From a virus, in the IMG/VR virus record IMGVR_UViG_3300036832_000123, positions 1-41,498 of that record: a stretch of 41,498 bases of DNA, one strand, 5' to 3'. Under the pieces are notes generated by a model that saw nothing but the letters and a program-made list of their open reading frames with translations, did not search any database and was not told where the DNA came from. This document shows, piece by piece, positions 12,699 to 20,842 of the stretch (positions within the stretch are counted from its first letter, which is position 1; each line of letters opens with the position of its first letter). A program made the position numbers and the translations under genes.

Positions 12699-13464
12699 AT
12701 ATGTAGCCATACTCGGCTGCGGGCCAACCGGGCTATCGGCAGCTCTAGCTGCGATCAACTCCGGATTCGGCGTTATCATTGCTAGTCACAAGAACACCCC
12801 TAGTATGCAGTTCGGCTGCCAGTATCTCCATGCCCCGGTTCCTGGTTATGAAGATGCCCCGCACGTCAAGGTAGAGTACCACCTTAACGGTACCGCCGAA
12901 CAGTATCGTATCAAGGTGTACGGCCGCAAGTGGAAGGGCCGTGTCTCTCCGGAAGACTTTATAGGAGAACACGACGCCTGGGATATCCGCGAGACTTACC
13001 GGAGACTATGGCGAGATCTCCACGCTTCTGAAGAAGCCCAGTTCATCATCGTTCCGAAGATAGCTAATGGAGTGATACCAGTCGATATCCTCCGCTACCC
13101 GCTGAAGGAAATCATATCGACAATTCCCGCGACAGATCTATGTATGAACAAGAGACATGAATTCCGGTCTCATGAGATATACGCTAGCGGCACTACTCAG
13201 CAGGCAACCGATCAGCTTAATGCCGTTGTGTGCGATGGGACCAACAAGAACTCCTGGTACCGGAGCGCCTGCGTGTTCGGATTCCGGACAACCGAATGGT
13301 CACGCAAACCAGTCAACGGCGTAGCCGTTCCGGTAACAAAACCACTCACCACCGACTGTGGCTGTCATCCGGATATATACCGCGTCGGGCGGTACGGCAA
13401 ATGGCAGAAGTCCTACCTAGTCCACAAGACTTACCCAGAAGTCACGGAGCTGCTTAGCAGATGA
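12691..13464 (+). CDS. FAD/NAD(P)-binding oxidoreductase-like protein (257 aa)
   Basis: The N-terminus is a clear Rossmann dinucleotide-binding fold (VAILGCGPTGLSAALAAINSG, the GxGxxG-type motif), with CQYLHAPVPGY and then IRETYRRLW. Unlike full-length FAD oxidoreductases, only about 257 residues are present and the C-terminal region is Cys-rich (TTDCGCHPDIYRVG), so the fold may be shortened or the protein may only bind NAD(P)/FAD. A role in nucleotide or base metabolism is suggested by its position between a MazG-like enzyme and a HAD nucleotidase, but the substrate is unknown. ATG 12691 is chosen over the upstream TTG. Confidence 0.6.
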   Translation: MRRYVAILGCGPTGLSAALAAINSGFGVIIASHKNTPSMQFGCQYLHAPVPGYEDAPHVKVEYHLNGTAEQYRIKVYGRKWKGRVSPEDFIGEHDAWDIRETYRRLWRDLHASEEAQFIIVPKIANGVIPVDILRYPLKEIISTIPATDLCMNKRHEFRSHEIYASGTTQQATDQLNAVVCDGTNKNSWYRSACVFGFRTTEWSRKPVNGVAVPVTKPLTTDCGCHPDIYRVGRYGKWQKSYLVHKTYPEVTELLSR

Positions 13465-14180
13465 TCAGTCCTACTAGGTCGCAACCAATCATGAGGGGAA
13501 TCAAATCATTGCGTAATCGAGAATTCCGCAGTGGTGAAGGCAAGCCAGTCGTCGCGCTCGATATCGACGGCACCTTGGGAAATTACCACGCTCACTTCCT
13601 CTGGTTCGCCGAGAGATGGCTAGGACTTCCTATGCCGTCCGAGTATGACATCAACCCAGGGCGAAGACTCCACGAGTTCATGAACGTTCCCCATCACGTA
13701 TACCGGGAGTGTAAGCTCGCCTACCGGCAGGGCGGCCTAAAGCGCTTCATGCCTGTGTACCCGTACGCGAGCGAGCTAACCTATAACATCCGCACCGCAG
13801 GCGCGCAGGTATGGATCTGTACTACCCGGCCGTATATGCGGCTAGACAACATTGATCCTGATACGCGGGAATGGCTAGGCCGGAATCACATCCAGTACGA
13901 CGCAGTGATCTTTGAAGGTGTCGCGTTCGATGAGGAACGCCCGGTGACCAAGTACGCCGACCTGGTGCGTCAGGTAGGTACCGACAGAATTGTCGCGGCA
14001 GTCGACGACCTTCCCGAGCAGATAGAGGATGCCTTCAACAACGGTATCAAGAAGATCTACCTACGCAGTCAGCCATACAATCAGGACTACGTAGCAATAG
14101 GCGAGCGCATCGATACCCTGGGCGTCCTATGGCTACGCCTCCGCAAAGACATAATCGAATGGCAGGCGAATCACCGGTGA
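13461..14180 (+). CDS. HAD-family phosphatase, 5'(3')-deoxyribonucleotidase-like (239 aa)
   Basis: Predicted phosphatase, likely acting on deoxynucleotides. The catalytic motif DIDGTLGN is near residue 33, the second HAD motif is ICTTRPY, a conserved Lys lies in the region VTKYADLV, and VAAVDDLPEQIED supplies motif IV acidic residues. This is the layout of the NT5C-like nucleotidases found in many phages. ATG 13461 overlaps the previous stop (ATGA). ATG 13491 is an alternative that keeps all motifs. It is coupled to the genes for ThyX and SDR downstream. Confidence 0.8.
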   Translation: MISPTRSQPIMRGIKSLRNREFRSGEGKPVVALDIDGTLGNYHAHFLWFAERWLGLPMPSEYDINPGRRLHEFMNVPHHVYRECKLAYRQGGLKRFMPVYPYASELTYNIRTAGAQVWICTTRPYMRLDNIDPDTREWLGRNHIQYDAVIFEGVAFDEERPVTKYADLVRQVGTDRIVAAVDDLPEQIEDAFNNGIKKIYLRSQPYNQDYVAIGERIDTLGVLWLRLRKDIIEWQANHR

Positions 14181-14482
14181 AGAAAACCTTCTGTGACGTA
14201 GACGGGAAGCAATGTATCAACAAGACCGTAATGTTGCATATACAGGTACATCACCATACAAAAGATGGCCATCCCGTCGGCGAGGATTACTTCAGGCCAA
14301 TCGAAGTCTGTACGGACTGTGAAGAACTTCTCAAGAGGCTGTTCCCACAGGCGTTCGTGATGGACCACAGCCGTAGCGAAGAACCGCAGATGGAAACTTC
14401 TATCGCCTACGAGAACGCAAGAGAAATACCATCAAGAGAATATATAGAGGAAGCAATAGAAAGGCGGCAAGCCCGTGGCTGA
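14177..14482 (+). CDS. small zinc-ribbon protein (101 aa)
   Basis: GTG 14177 forms a GTGA overlap with the nucleotidase stop (an upstream ATG at 14159 is also in frame). Two cysteine pairs, CDVDGKQC and CTDCEELL, separated by about 34 residues, resemble a zinc ribbon. A His-rich stretch (HIQVHHHTKDGH) sits between them. The C-terminal third is charged and helical. The role is unknown. It overlaps the ThyX start by 8 bases. Confidence 0.6.
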   Translation: MKKTFCDVDGKQCINKTVMLHIQVHHHTKDGHPVGEDYFRPIEVCTDCEELLKRLFPQAFVMDHSRSEEPQMETSIAYENAREIPSREYIEEAIERRQARG

Positions 14483-15374
14483 AGAAGACAAGAGCCGACT
14501 CCCGGCGAGGTGGGCAGACGTAGCGATGTACAATGCCGCCCCACTTACCGAGCACGGCGAAAAGGTGACGCCGCGGGTGAGCCTGGTGTCTATGACGCCA
14601 AATCCGCTCCGGGTAATGGCTGCCGCCGCCGAGACCTACCGGGGCGGTGTATACCGCGACCCAAGTACCGTATCTGACGAACAATGTAGAGAATGGCTCG
14701 ACGGCTTCAAGAACAACCAGATCACCGCGCCACTCGAATTCGTCAGCCTTCACTTCTACATCGAGGGTGTGACGCGGGCCTTCACGCACCAGCTAGTCCG
14801 GCAACGCACCGCGACATTCGTCCAGGAATCAATGCGCTTTGCCGTGAAGGAGAACGCGGCTTGGGAGGTAGCCGAGCCGCCAAGCCTGGACGGCCTAAAA
14901 GATGACCATCCCTGGCGCCTAACCTGGGATGCTGCAGTCGCCTATGCGGCCCAGGCATACGTAAGACTTGTAGACAACGGCATGCCGGCAGAGGATGCGC
15001 GCGGACTCCTGCCGACGAACATCACGACCCGAGTCCACTATCATACGGACCTTCTCAACCTAACGAGGCAGTCCGGTAACCGGCTCTGTTCTCAGGCCCA
15101 GGCCGAATGGAAGGAAGTCTGGAGGCAGATGATCTACTCAATGATCAACTACGGCGCGAGGGAGAATCGCTGGCAGCAGCGAGAGATCACCAAGCTATTT
15201 AAGCCGGTGTGCTATCAGAAAGGGTCGTGCGGTTTCAACGGCCCGGCTGACCGCTGGTGCGTAATCCGCGACCGGGTTAACGCCCACGCTGCGGCCGGGG
15301 ATGCTCCGGACACATGGACCGACATTGACCCGCGCGAGCCCCTCCACCCCGCAGCTGCTAGAAGGTCGCAGTGA
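14475..15374 (+). CDS. thyX: ThyX-family flavin-dependent thymidylate synthase (299 aa)
   Basis: Predicted to make dTMP from dUMP with methylene-tetrahydrofolate, FAD and NADPH, following dCMP deaminase. The family motif region is residues 109-122, reading RQRTATFVQESMRF in place of the textbook RHRxxSxNExSxRY. The flanking FTHQLV and the later LCSQAQAEWKEVW match ThyX. The His to Gln change and the altered NE pair are divergent, so a related reaction cannot be excluded. GTG 14475 starts within the end of the previous gene. The gene lies in the coupled nucleotide-metabolism operon. Confidence 0.85.
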   Translation: MAEEDKSRLPARWADVAMYNAAPLTEHGEKVTPRVSLVSMTPNPLRVMAAAAETYRGGVYRDPSTVSDEQCREWLDGFKNNQITAPLEFVSLHFYIEGVTRAFTHQLVRQRTATFVQESMRFAVKENAAWEVAEPPSLDGLKDDHPWRLTWDAAVAYAAQAYVRLVDNGMPAEDARGLLPTNITTRVHYHTDLLNLTRQSGNRLCSQAQAEWKEVWRQMIYSMINYGARENRWQQREITKLFKPVCYQKGSCGFNGPADRWCVIRDRVNAHAAAGDAPDTWTDIDPREPLHPAAARRSQ

Positions 15375-16063
15375 AGGGGCTCATCGTTGGCGCAAGCTCC
15401 GGCATAGGCCGCGCCATCGACGAGTATGTCAACGCTACCGGAATCCCCGAGTGTAACGAGTGGGTAGCCCCATCATCGGACATTCTTGACGTGCGTTCCC
15501 TGGCGGAATGTAGCGCCTGTATCCAGCAGGAAGGTCCATTCGACTACATCGTGTACAGCGCAGGCATTAACCAGCTCGCCTGGGTAAGCCAGCTAGCTGA
15601 ACCGCACAGAGATGTATTCGCGGATACCTGGGATGTTAACTGTCATGGGTTTATCCGGATAATGAGTTGCCACGAAATCCTGTTCCCCGGCGCGGAAGGC
15701 AGCGCGGTGGCGATAAGCAGTGACGCGGCTCGCCGTCCTATGCGTGGGTCGGTCGCCTACTGTAGCAGCAAGGCCGCTCTCGATATGGCCGTGCGCACGA
15801 TGGCCCGCGAGCTAGCGCCGCGCTGGCGAGTGAACGCGATCTCGCCCGGTAGTACCGAAGGGACGTTCATGACGCAGCACCTCGACGCAGAGATCCCGGT
15901 GTTCCGGGACTGGTCAGAGCATAAATCCCGGCAGTACGAGATCTCGCAGATCCCTATGGCAAGACGAGCCTACCCGGAAGAGATAGCCCAATTTACCGCG
16001 CAGGTACTGGAAGGACCAGACTACCTGACCGGCGCAATCCTGGAAATTAATGGAGGAAGGTAG
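15371..16063 (+). CDS. short-chain dehydrogenase/reductase (230 aa)
   Basis: A typical SDR fold. The NAD(P)-binding motif is GASSGIGRA at residues 7-15, YSAGIN corresponds to the NAG motif, the catalytic Ser region is AISSDAARR, and the catalytic YxxxK is YCSSK near residue 134. Length is normal for a classical SDR. GTG 15371 overlaps the ThyX stop. An NADPH-dependent redox step next to ThyX suggests a role in nucleotide, folate or base modification chemistry, but SDR substrates cannot be read from sequence alone. Such genes are rare in phages of this type. Confidence 0.75.
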   Translation: MKGLIVGASSGIGRAIDEYVNATGIPECNEWVAPSSDILDVRSLAECSACIQQEGPFDYIVYSAGINQLAWVSQLAEPHRDVFADTWDVNCHGFIRIMSCHEILFPGAEGSAVAISSDAARRPMRGSVAYCSSKAALDMAVRTMARELAPRWRVNAISPGSTEGTFMTQHLDAEIPVFRDWSEHKSRQYEISQIPMARRAYPEEIAQFTAQVLEGPDYLTGAILEINGGR

Positions 16064-16296
16064 TGGACGCTGAAGAGAATCAACCGCAAATCGATCACGT
16101 ACATATGTGGGAGATCCTTGAAAGATGGTCTCCTTCCGAAGTGCCTCACCCACGTCTCCAAGCCGGGCGAGTCACGTACGTTCTCATCAGGTGTAAGGCT
16201 TGTGACTTGCCGCAGACCGTCGAACTTGACGGAGTCTGGACTCTAGAACAGCTACTCAAGAACCACGCACGAATCGAAAGGCCCGAAGGTGAATGA
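16063..16296 (+). CDS. small protein with a Cys pair (77 aa)
   Basis: GTG 16063 overlaps the SDR stop by one base and has GGAGGAAGG just upstream. The protein has a single CKAC pair (CKACDLPQTVELDG), which may belong to a zinc ribbon whose partner residues are the early histidines (IDHVHMWEIL). It is followed by a helical, charged C-terminus. No family is assigned. Confidence 0.6.
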   Translation: MDAEENQPQIDHVHMWEILERWSPSEVPHPRLQAGRVTYVLIRCKACDLPQTVELDGVWTLEQLLKNHARIERPEGE

Positions 16297-16630
16297 CGAC
16301 GATGCCCGCGACCCGGCCTATGACTTCATTCGTGCGCTCGGCGTAGAGCCAACTCCGGACGCAGTAAGCCAGCTAGCCGGCCCATTCGCGGAAGCGCTCA
16401 AGATCATATGCGAGCGCGGATATGATCCTGATGGAGCAACGTGGGCAACAAAAGGATGGAAGGGACTCGTCCATGACATCCTAAATAAGGCAGGACGCCT
16501 CAAGTTCAACTCATGGAGACACAACCGTTTCGACGGAGACTCCGCGATCGACATTATCAACTTCGCCGGATTCTACTGGCGGAATAAGAACAGAGGCTCC
16601 AAGTGGGGCGAGCTAGGGGAACCGGGATGA
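16289..16630 (+). CDS. hypothetical protein, distantly Nmad1/DUF1599-like (113 aa)
   Basis: GTG 16289 overlaps the previous stop by 8 bases. The protein is helical, with HDILNKAGRLKFNSWRH followed by DGDSAIDIINFAGFYWRN. The Lys-x2-Arg-Leu then Asp-x(4)-Ile-Ile-Asn-Phe order loosely resembles the nucleotide-modification-associated domain 1 (DUF1599), which occurs in phages with modified bases. This link is suggestive only. It lies in the nucleotide-metabolism operon. Confidence 0.55.
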   Translation: MNDDDARDPAYDFIRALGVEPTPDAVSQLAGPFAEALKIICERGYDPDGATWATKGWKGLVHDILNKAGRLKFNSWRHNRFDGDSAIDIINFAGFYWRNKNRGSKWGELGEPG

Positions 16631-16953
16631 CGGAAAGACAGATCGACTGGATTATGGATCTTATCGACAAGGAACTCGAAACGTTCCAGTGGTCCTACGG
16701 ACTCAACCGGGCCGACAACCGGGGCGAGGTTTCCGTGGACCGTGAGGGAGAACGGCTACGCCTGGAGGTATGGGTCGCGGACAATGAAACTCCAGACAAT
16801 GACGAAGCAAAACCGCTCATCGTCACGCTACCTATCTCGCCATACATAGATCCGCGCGAGCAAATACAGAACCTTATCCACGGGTACCTCTGCCACGAAG
16901 CCGACGAACAGATGTGGTTCGGTGATGATCGCCCATTCTATCCACACGCATAA
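16627..16953 (+). CDS. hypothetical protein (108 aa)
   Basis: ATG 16627 overlaps the previous stop (ATGA). The protein is acidic, starting MTERQIDWIMDLIDKELETF, with a beta-rich centre (EVSVDREGERLRLEVWVAD) and a C-terminal helix containing HGYLCHEADEQMWFG. No domain is recognised. The last 29 bases overlap a small membrane protein gene. Confidence 0.6.
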   Translation: MTERQIDWIMDLIDKELETFQWSYGLNRADNRGEVSVDREGERLRLEVWVADNETPDNDEAKPLIVTLPISPYIDPREQIQNLIHGYLCHEADEQMWFGDDRPFYPHA

Positions 16954-17059
16954 TCACGGTTACGTAAACCTGTATGTCAGCCCGCTCTCGATAGCATGTA
17001 TCATCATCGTCGTGCTTATCATCGCGGTCGTGATGTGGGAAACTAGGAAAGGGAGCTAA
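16925..17059 (+). CDS. small single-span membrane protein (44 aa)
   Basis: ATG 16925 (a GTG at 16922 is also in frame) to TAA 17057-17059. The 44-residue product has a hydrophilic start with several His and Asn residues (MIAHSIHTHNHGYVN), then a hydrophobic stretch from about residue 19 to 37 (PLSIACIIIVVLIIAVVMW), and a short basic end. A single membrane helix of this length is clear. The TAATG junction with the next gene at 17059 implies coupling. Such a small protein could be a membrane regulator or holin-like, but position alone does not decide this. Confidence 0.6.
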   Translation: MIAHSIHTHNHGYVNLYVSPLSIACIIIVVLIIAVVMWETRKGS

Positions 17060-17415
17060 TGCCCGAGGAAGATATCACAAAAGACCCGCGCTACATGGCG
17101 GCTGTAGACCTGATCGGCCGTACCGGCGCGAGCCAATTCAAGATAGGCTATACCGACGATGATGCCCCGCCCGTCGTCTGGTATGTCTGTGCTCTCTTCG
17201 GCGAACACTGGGAAGTTACCGGAGCACAAGGACCACTCCTAGCTCTCTTCCGAATGCTGGAGGCACTCATCGACGGCGGTGAATGCCAACACTGCCATCG
17301 CCCGACCGGCTTCGAGCAAAGCACGGACACGGACCCGATGCCGCTCAATGAACTAGTATGCTGGTACCAGTGGGACCCCAGTACCAAGAAATATGCAAGA
17401 GGATGTGCGAAGTGA
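17059..17415 (+). CDS. hypothetical protein (118 aa)
   Basis: ATG 17059 (TAATG with the previous gene), GGGAG upstream. The protein starts MPEEDITKDPRYMAA, has a beta-rich centre (KIGYTDDDAPPVVWYVCALFGEHW) and a CQHCHRPTG element near residue 75 that could be half of a zinc site, with Cys also near the end (VCWYQWDP, RGCAK). The family is not recognised. Its stop lies in the loop of a hairpin (17405-17423). Confidence 0.6.
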   Translation: MPEEDITKDPRYMAAVDLIGRTGASQFKIGYTDDDAPPVVWYVCALFGEHWEVTGAQGPLLALFRMLEALIDGGECQHCHRPTGFEQSTDTDPMPLNELVCWYQWDPSTKKYARGCAK

Positions 17416-17423
17416 CTTCGCAC
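17405..17423 (+). promoter_or_regulatory. perfect 8-bp hairpin on a stop-start junction
   Basis: GTGCGAAG (17405-17412) and CTTCGCAC (17416-17423) are perfectly complementary with a TGA loop (17413-17415). The loop is the stop codon of the 17059 gene, and the GTG start of the next gene (17412-17414) spans the stem-loop boundary. The structure would hide that start until ribosomes translating the upstream gene unfold it, a way to enforce translational coupling. Confidence 0.45.
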
Positions 17424-17630
17424 TTCTGTGACTCTTCCTGGCACGCCGGCAAGAGGGTACCTGCTGACTTCCTGATCCTTCCACTCCCCGGCGAACGTAG
17501 CATGGATGTGTTCAATGGGTTCTCTTGCTGTCAGGAACACTCAGGCCGGGCCCTGCGACTGATGCTCGAAAAGGTCAAGACAGTCACGGTCCATGTAGTG
17601 AATAGCGAGACGCGGGCGGATAGGATATAA
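17412..17630 (+). CDS. small Cys-rich protein (72 aa)
   Basis: GTG 17412 in a GTGA overlap with the previous gene. An ATG at 17403 is an alternative. The protein begins MTSHFCDSSWHAGKRVPADFL, and its CD pair plus the later SCCQEH make a possible zinc site. The C-terminal half is helix plus strand (LRLMLEKVKTVTVHVV). No family was recognised. It ends in the region of the promoter at 17603-17631, so it is probably the last gene of the operon that began at 12348. Confidence 0.55.
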   Translation: MTSHFCDSSWHAGKRVPADFLILPLPGERSMDVFNGFSCCQEHSGRALRLMLEKVKTVTVHVVNSETRADRI

Positions 17631-17631
17631 T
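17603..17631 (+). promoter_or_regulatory. promoter: TAGCGA-N17-TATAAT, before the DNA polymerase genes
   Basis: A weak -35 (TAGCGA, 17603-17608) is 17 bases from TATAAT (17626-17631). The bases directly before the -10 are GATAGGA, matching the ATAGGN extension at 1984, 5423 and 39573, and the -10 is followed by AG. It lies at the end of the 17412 gene, 19 bases before the ATG at 17651, which has GGGAGGTG as ribosome-binding site. Confidence 0.6.
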
Positions 17632-17650
17632 AGCGGTAGGGAGGTGCCCG

Positions 17651-18586
17651 ATGAGGTACGTCAGCCTTCACCACCACTCGACCTTCAGCCACGGTGATGG
17701 GCACAAGCCTCCTGCGGCACACGTAGCCCGTGCGGCCGAACTAGGCTACACGGCTATGGCTCTGACCGAACATGGGGGCGTATCCTCTCACTTCCAATTC
17801 GAACAAGCAGCCGTGAAAGTAGGTGTGAAACCTCTCTTTGGGCTCGAAGCATACACCGGGCCTACGGACGAGAATAAGAGCCAATGGAAATACCACCTGA
17901 CTATCCTCGCAGGGAGTAATGATGGATACCGGAATCTCAACCAGCTCGTCACTCAGTCTTGGAAAGATCATCACTACCATCCTACGGTCAGTGGAGAGAA
18001 TCTGCAGAGAAATTCTGAAGATCTTTACATTCTATCTGGATGCACTGGTTCTATGCTCGCCTGCGCGCTCGTGGGAGGTAAGGGAATCAATGTACCTACA
18101 TCAAAGGATGGGTATGGATGGGATGACGCAAGACGCATCATCAGCCGTTTTCACCGGCTATTTGGGGAGCGTTACTTCCTTGAAGTCCAGCCCTTCTGGG
18201 AACTTGAGAAGACCTGCCGGATCAATCCAGCTTACGAGAAGCTCTCCAGGGAAACTGGATGCCCTCTTGTTGCCACCTGCGATGTCCATTACCCCCGACC
18301 CGAGGATGGAGAGATGCAGGCCATCCTACACGCAGTACATCGAGGCAATCAGAGCATCGACGATGCGATGAGATCGTGGAATTACAATGTCCCCATGACA
18401 TTGCCCGAGTCCGACAAGGTGCTAGGCGAGCGCCTCATGAAGACTGGCCTGTCGCGGAACGCTGCCTGGGAAGCTATACTCAACAGTGCTTGGATAGCTG
18501 AACAGTGTACGGTAACCCTGCCGAAAGCCGAGCGCCTAGAATACCCGATAAGCGACAATGACTGGAGGCAGTGGAATGGAAGGTAG
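17651..18586 (+). CDS. PHP domain protein of a split DNA polymerase III alpha subunit (311 aa)
   Basis: The N-terminal PHP half of a DnaE-type polymerase. The metal-binding motifs are present in order: LHHHSTFSHGDG (residues 6-17), ALTEHGG (about 37-43), FGLEAY, and CDVHYPRPED (about 210), so it may retain metal-dependent phosphatase or structural function. The end of the frame (YPISDNDWRQWNGR) is followed by the polymerase gene in another frame, starting 11 bases before this stop. This is a clean two-gene division, not one broken gene: each has its own ribosome-binding site and start. Confidence 0.85.
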   Translation: MRYVSLHHHSTFSHGDGHKPPAAHVARAAELGYTAMALTEHGGVSSHFQFEQAAVKVGVKPLFGLEAYTGPTDENKSQWKYHLTILAGSNDGYRNLNQLVTQSWKDHHYHPTVSGENLQRNSEDLYILSGCTGSMLACALVGGKGINVPTSKDGYGWDDARRIISRFHRLFGERYFLEVQPFWELEKTCRINPAYEKLSRETGCPLVATCDVHYPRPEDGEMQAILHAVHRGNQSIDDAMRSWNYNVPMTLPESDKVLGERLMKTGLSRNAAWEAILNSAWIAEQCTVTLPKAERLEYPISDNDWRQWNGR

Positions 18587-20834
18587 TCGTCCAGAAGCAG
18601 AGAAGCTACTATGGGAATGGCTCCGGTTCGGGTGGCGTTACCGGAACATATCCTCACTTCCGCGCCAGGAACAGGACTGGTACGCTGAGCGTATCAAGTA
18701 TGAGATGCACCTAATTCTGGAGCGTGGTCTTGCGGATTTTTTTCTCTTCACGAGCGACACGATTAGGTGGGGCAAAGATCACGGCATTCCCTTTGGGCCG
18801 GGGCGAGGCAGCACGGCCGCTTCAGTCGTCGCCTACCTACTCCGGATAACCGAGATTCCCCCGCATAAGTATAAAGGCATGATCTTTGAGCGGTTCCTGG
18901 ACATCACGCGACCAGATCCCCCAGACATTGATGTAGACGTTTCCGATGAGGAAAGGCATGTTGTCTGGGATTACCTGGAGGGTAAGTATGGCGCGGATAA
19001 GGTCGGCCATATCGGGAACTTCGTGAGATACCGCGGCAAGAATTCCCTCCAGGATGTCACCAAGGTTTACAATATCCCTATCTACGTTCGGGAGACTGTC
19101 GGCAACCTCCTGATAGAGCGCTCCGGTGGAGACTCCCGGTTTAGCTCAACCCTTGCCGACACATTCGACCTATTCCCTGAAGCGCAGAAGATACGAGACG
19201 AGTACCCTGACATCGCAAAGGCCTGCCGGCTCGAAGGTGACGTGCGCGGAATGTCCGTCCACGCGGCCGGTCTGGTTATAGCGAACAGCCCGCTTACCGA
19301 CGTTTGCGCCGTGTACGAGAGGGACGGCGTTAAGGTTATGTCGATTGATAAGTACGATGCCGAGTACGCGGGTGCCCTAAAACTTGACTTCCTTGGCCTA
19401 TCTACCATGGGAATGATATCACGGTGTATCCGGATGGCCGGCCTAACCCTGGAGGATCTCTATGCGATTCCCGACACTGACCCTAGGACAATCGAGGTAT
19501 TCCGTACCGGGGACGTTGTTGGTGTATTTCAGTTTGAGGGTAGAGCTACACGCCTCGTCAACCGAGACGTACGTCCAGATCACTTCCTGCATATCTCAGA
19601 CATCAATGCGCTATCGCGTCCTGGACCGCTGTTTTCAGGGCAAACTGCTGCGTACGTGGACGTACGGCACGGAAGAAAGCACGCTGAGAGGCTTCATCCT
19701 ATCGTTGATGAAGTCACCATGGAGACGTACGGGCAGATCATCTACCAGGAACAGATCCTCCGAATCCTGCGAGACATTGGAGGATTCGACTGGTTCTCTG
19801 TAAGTCAGATCCGGCGGATCATCTCAAAGAAAATGGGCGAGGCCGCGTTCCAGATGTCGTATCAGCAGTTCGCCGACGGAGCCAAGACTCTCCACGGTAT
19901 CGACGCGGAACTAGCCGACAAGATCTGGAAGCGCCTCGTGACTTCCGGAACCTACTCCTTCAACATCGCCCACTCGATATCATACTCCATGCTCGCTTTC
20001 TGGACGGCCTGGCTAAAAGCCAACTATCCAATCGAGTTCTACGCAGCATCCCTACAGAAGGCAGTTAAGGCCGAGTCGCAGTTCCGGCTTATGCGTGACG
20101 CCCTCGCTCACTCGATCGACGTTAAGCCGCCATCTCTAGGACACTCCCGCGCCACCTGGCGGCCGGTAGCGGGAGTCGGCCTAGTCGCCGGGTGGCAGCA
20201 GATCCCAAAGGTAGGCGAGAAAACCGCACTACGTATTGATGAGCTGGCCGGCGACTACGGCTTTGACGACTGGGTAGAACTCCGCGCCATCCCCGGCATA
20301 GGCGACAAGACGATCGCGCGGATGGAGGAATGGACTCTGGCCCGTGACCCGTTTGGCTTGTACCGGACAGAGAAACGCCTGGCATCTGTTCGGCGGTTCC
20401 TAAAGGGACAGGGCAAGGGAAGTGCTCCCCTCCCTACCAAAGATGGCCTTCAGCTTGCGGAAATGAAGGTGCCGCCCAGGATTCCGGGCAAATGGGTTCA
20501 GGGTCCGCGCGTTGTCTATATGGGTATGGTCGGCAAGGTAGAGTACAAGGACGTTGTGGAAGACGAGAGATCCCGCAGCGGCAAGGAAGTAGAGGAAATC
20601 CTCAAGACGCTGAAGCGCCCGGACCTAGTTAAGCGGGCCACGCTTCACTGTTACGACGTAAGCGATGAGGAGGTTTACGCGCGGATCAATAGGTGGAAGT
20701 TTCCCCATCTCCAGAAACAACTGGCCATGATTCACCCGAACCGAGACGTTGTGGTTATCCTAGGCAATCGCATCGCCGGCTTCGGTACCCCGGTAACGGT
20801 AGAGAGGATCTGGGTTTTTGATCCCGACAGCTAA
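18576..20834 (+). CDS. DNA polymerase III alpha catalytic subunit without the PHP domain (752 aa)
   Basis: The replicative polymerase of the phage. ATG 18576 has GGAGGCAGTGGA upstream. Palm motifs are GPGRGSTAAS (about residue 74), PDIDVDVSDEER (about 115, two catalytic Asp) and LKLDFLGLSTM (about 270, third Asp). The fingers region includes GVFQFEG, FLHISDINALSRPGPL and VSQIRRIISKKMG. Then come NIAHSISYSMLAFWTAWLKANYP, a helix-hairpin-helix region (IPGIGDKTIARMEEW, near 575) and an OB-fold-like end (MGMVGKVEYKD). A PHP domain is missing here because it is encoded by the gene before. No proofreading domain is visible. Confidence 0.88.
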   Translation: MEGSRPEAEKLLWEWLRFGWRYRNISSLPRQEQDWYAERIKYEMHLILERGLADFFLFTSDTIRWGKDHGIPFGPGRGSTAASVVAYLLRITEIPPHKYKGMIFERFLDITRPDPPDIDVDVSDEERHVVWDYLEGKYGADKVGHIGNFVRYRGKNSLQDVTKVYNIPIYVRETVGNLLIERSGGDSRFSSTLADTFDLFPEAQKIRDEYPDIAKACRLEGDVRGMSVHAAGLVIANSPLTDVCAVYERDGVKVMSIDKYDAEYAGALKLDFLGLSTMGMISRCIRMAGLTLEDLYAIPDTDPRTIEVFRTGDVVGVFQFEGRATRLVNRDVRPDHFLHISDINALSRPGPLFSGQTAAYVDVRHGRKHAERLHPIVDEVTMETYGQIIYQEQILRILRDIGGFDWFSVSQIRRIISKKMGEAAFQMSYQQFADGAKTLHGIDAELADKIWKRLVTSGTYSFNIAHSISYSMLAFWTAWLKANYPIEFYAASLQKAVKAESQFRLMRDALAHSIDVKPPSLGHSRATWRPVAGVGLVAGWQQIPKVGEKTALRIDELAGDYGFDDWVELRAIPGIGDKTIARMEEWTLARDPFGLYRTEKRLASVRRFLKGQGKGSAPLPTKDGLQLAEMKVPPRIPGKWVQGPRVVYMGMVGKVEYKDVVEDERSRSGKEVEEILKTLKRPDLVKRATLHCYDVSDEEVYARINRWKFPHLQKQLAMIHPNRDVVVILGNRIAGFGTPVTVERIWVFDPDS

Positions 20835-20842
20835 GGAGAAGC

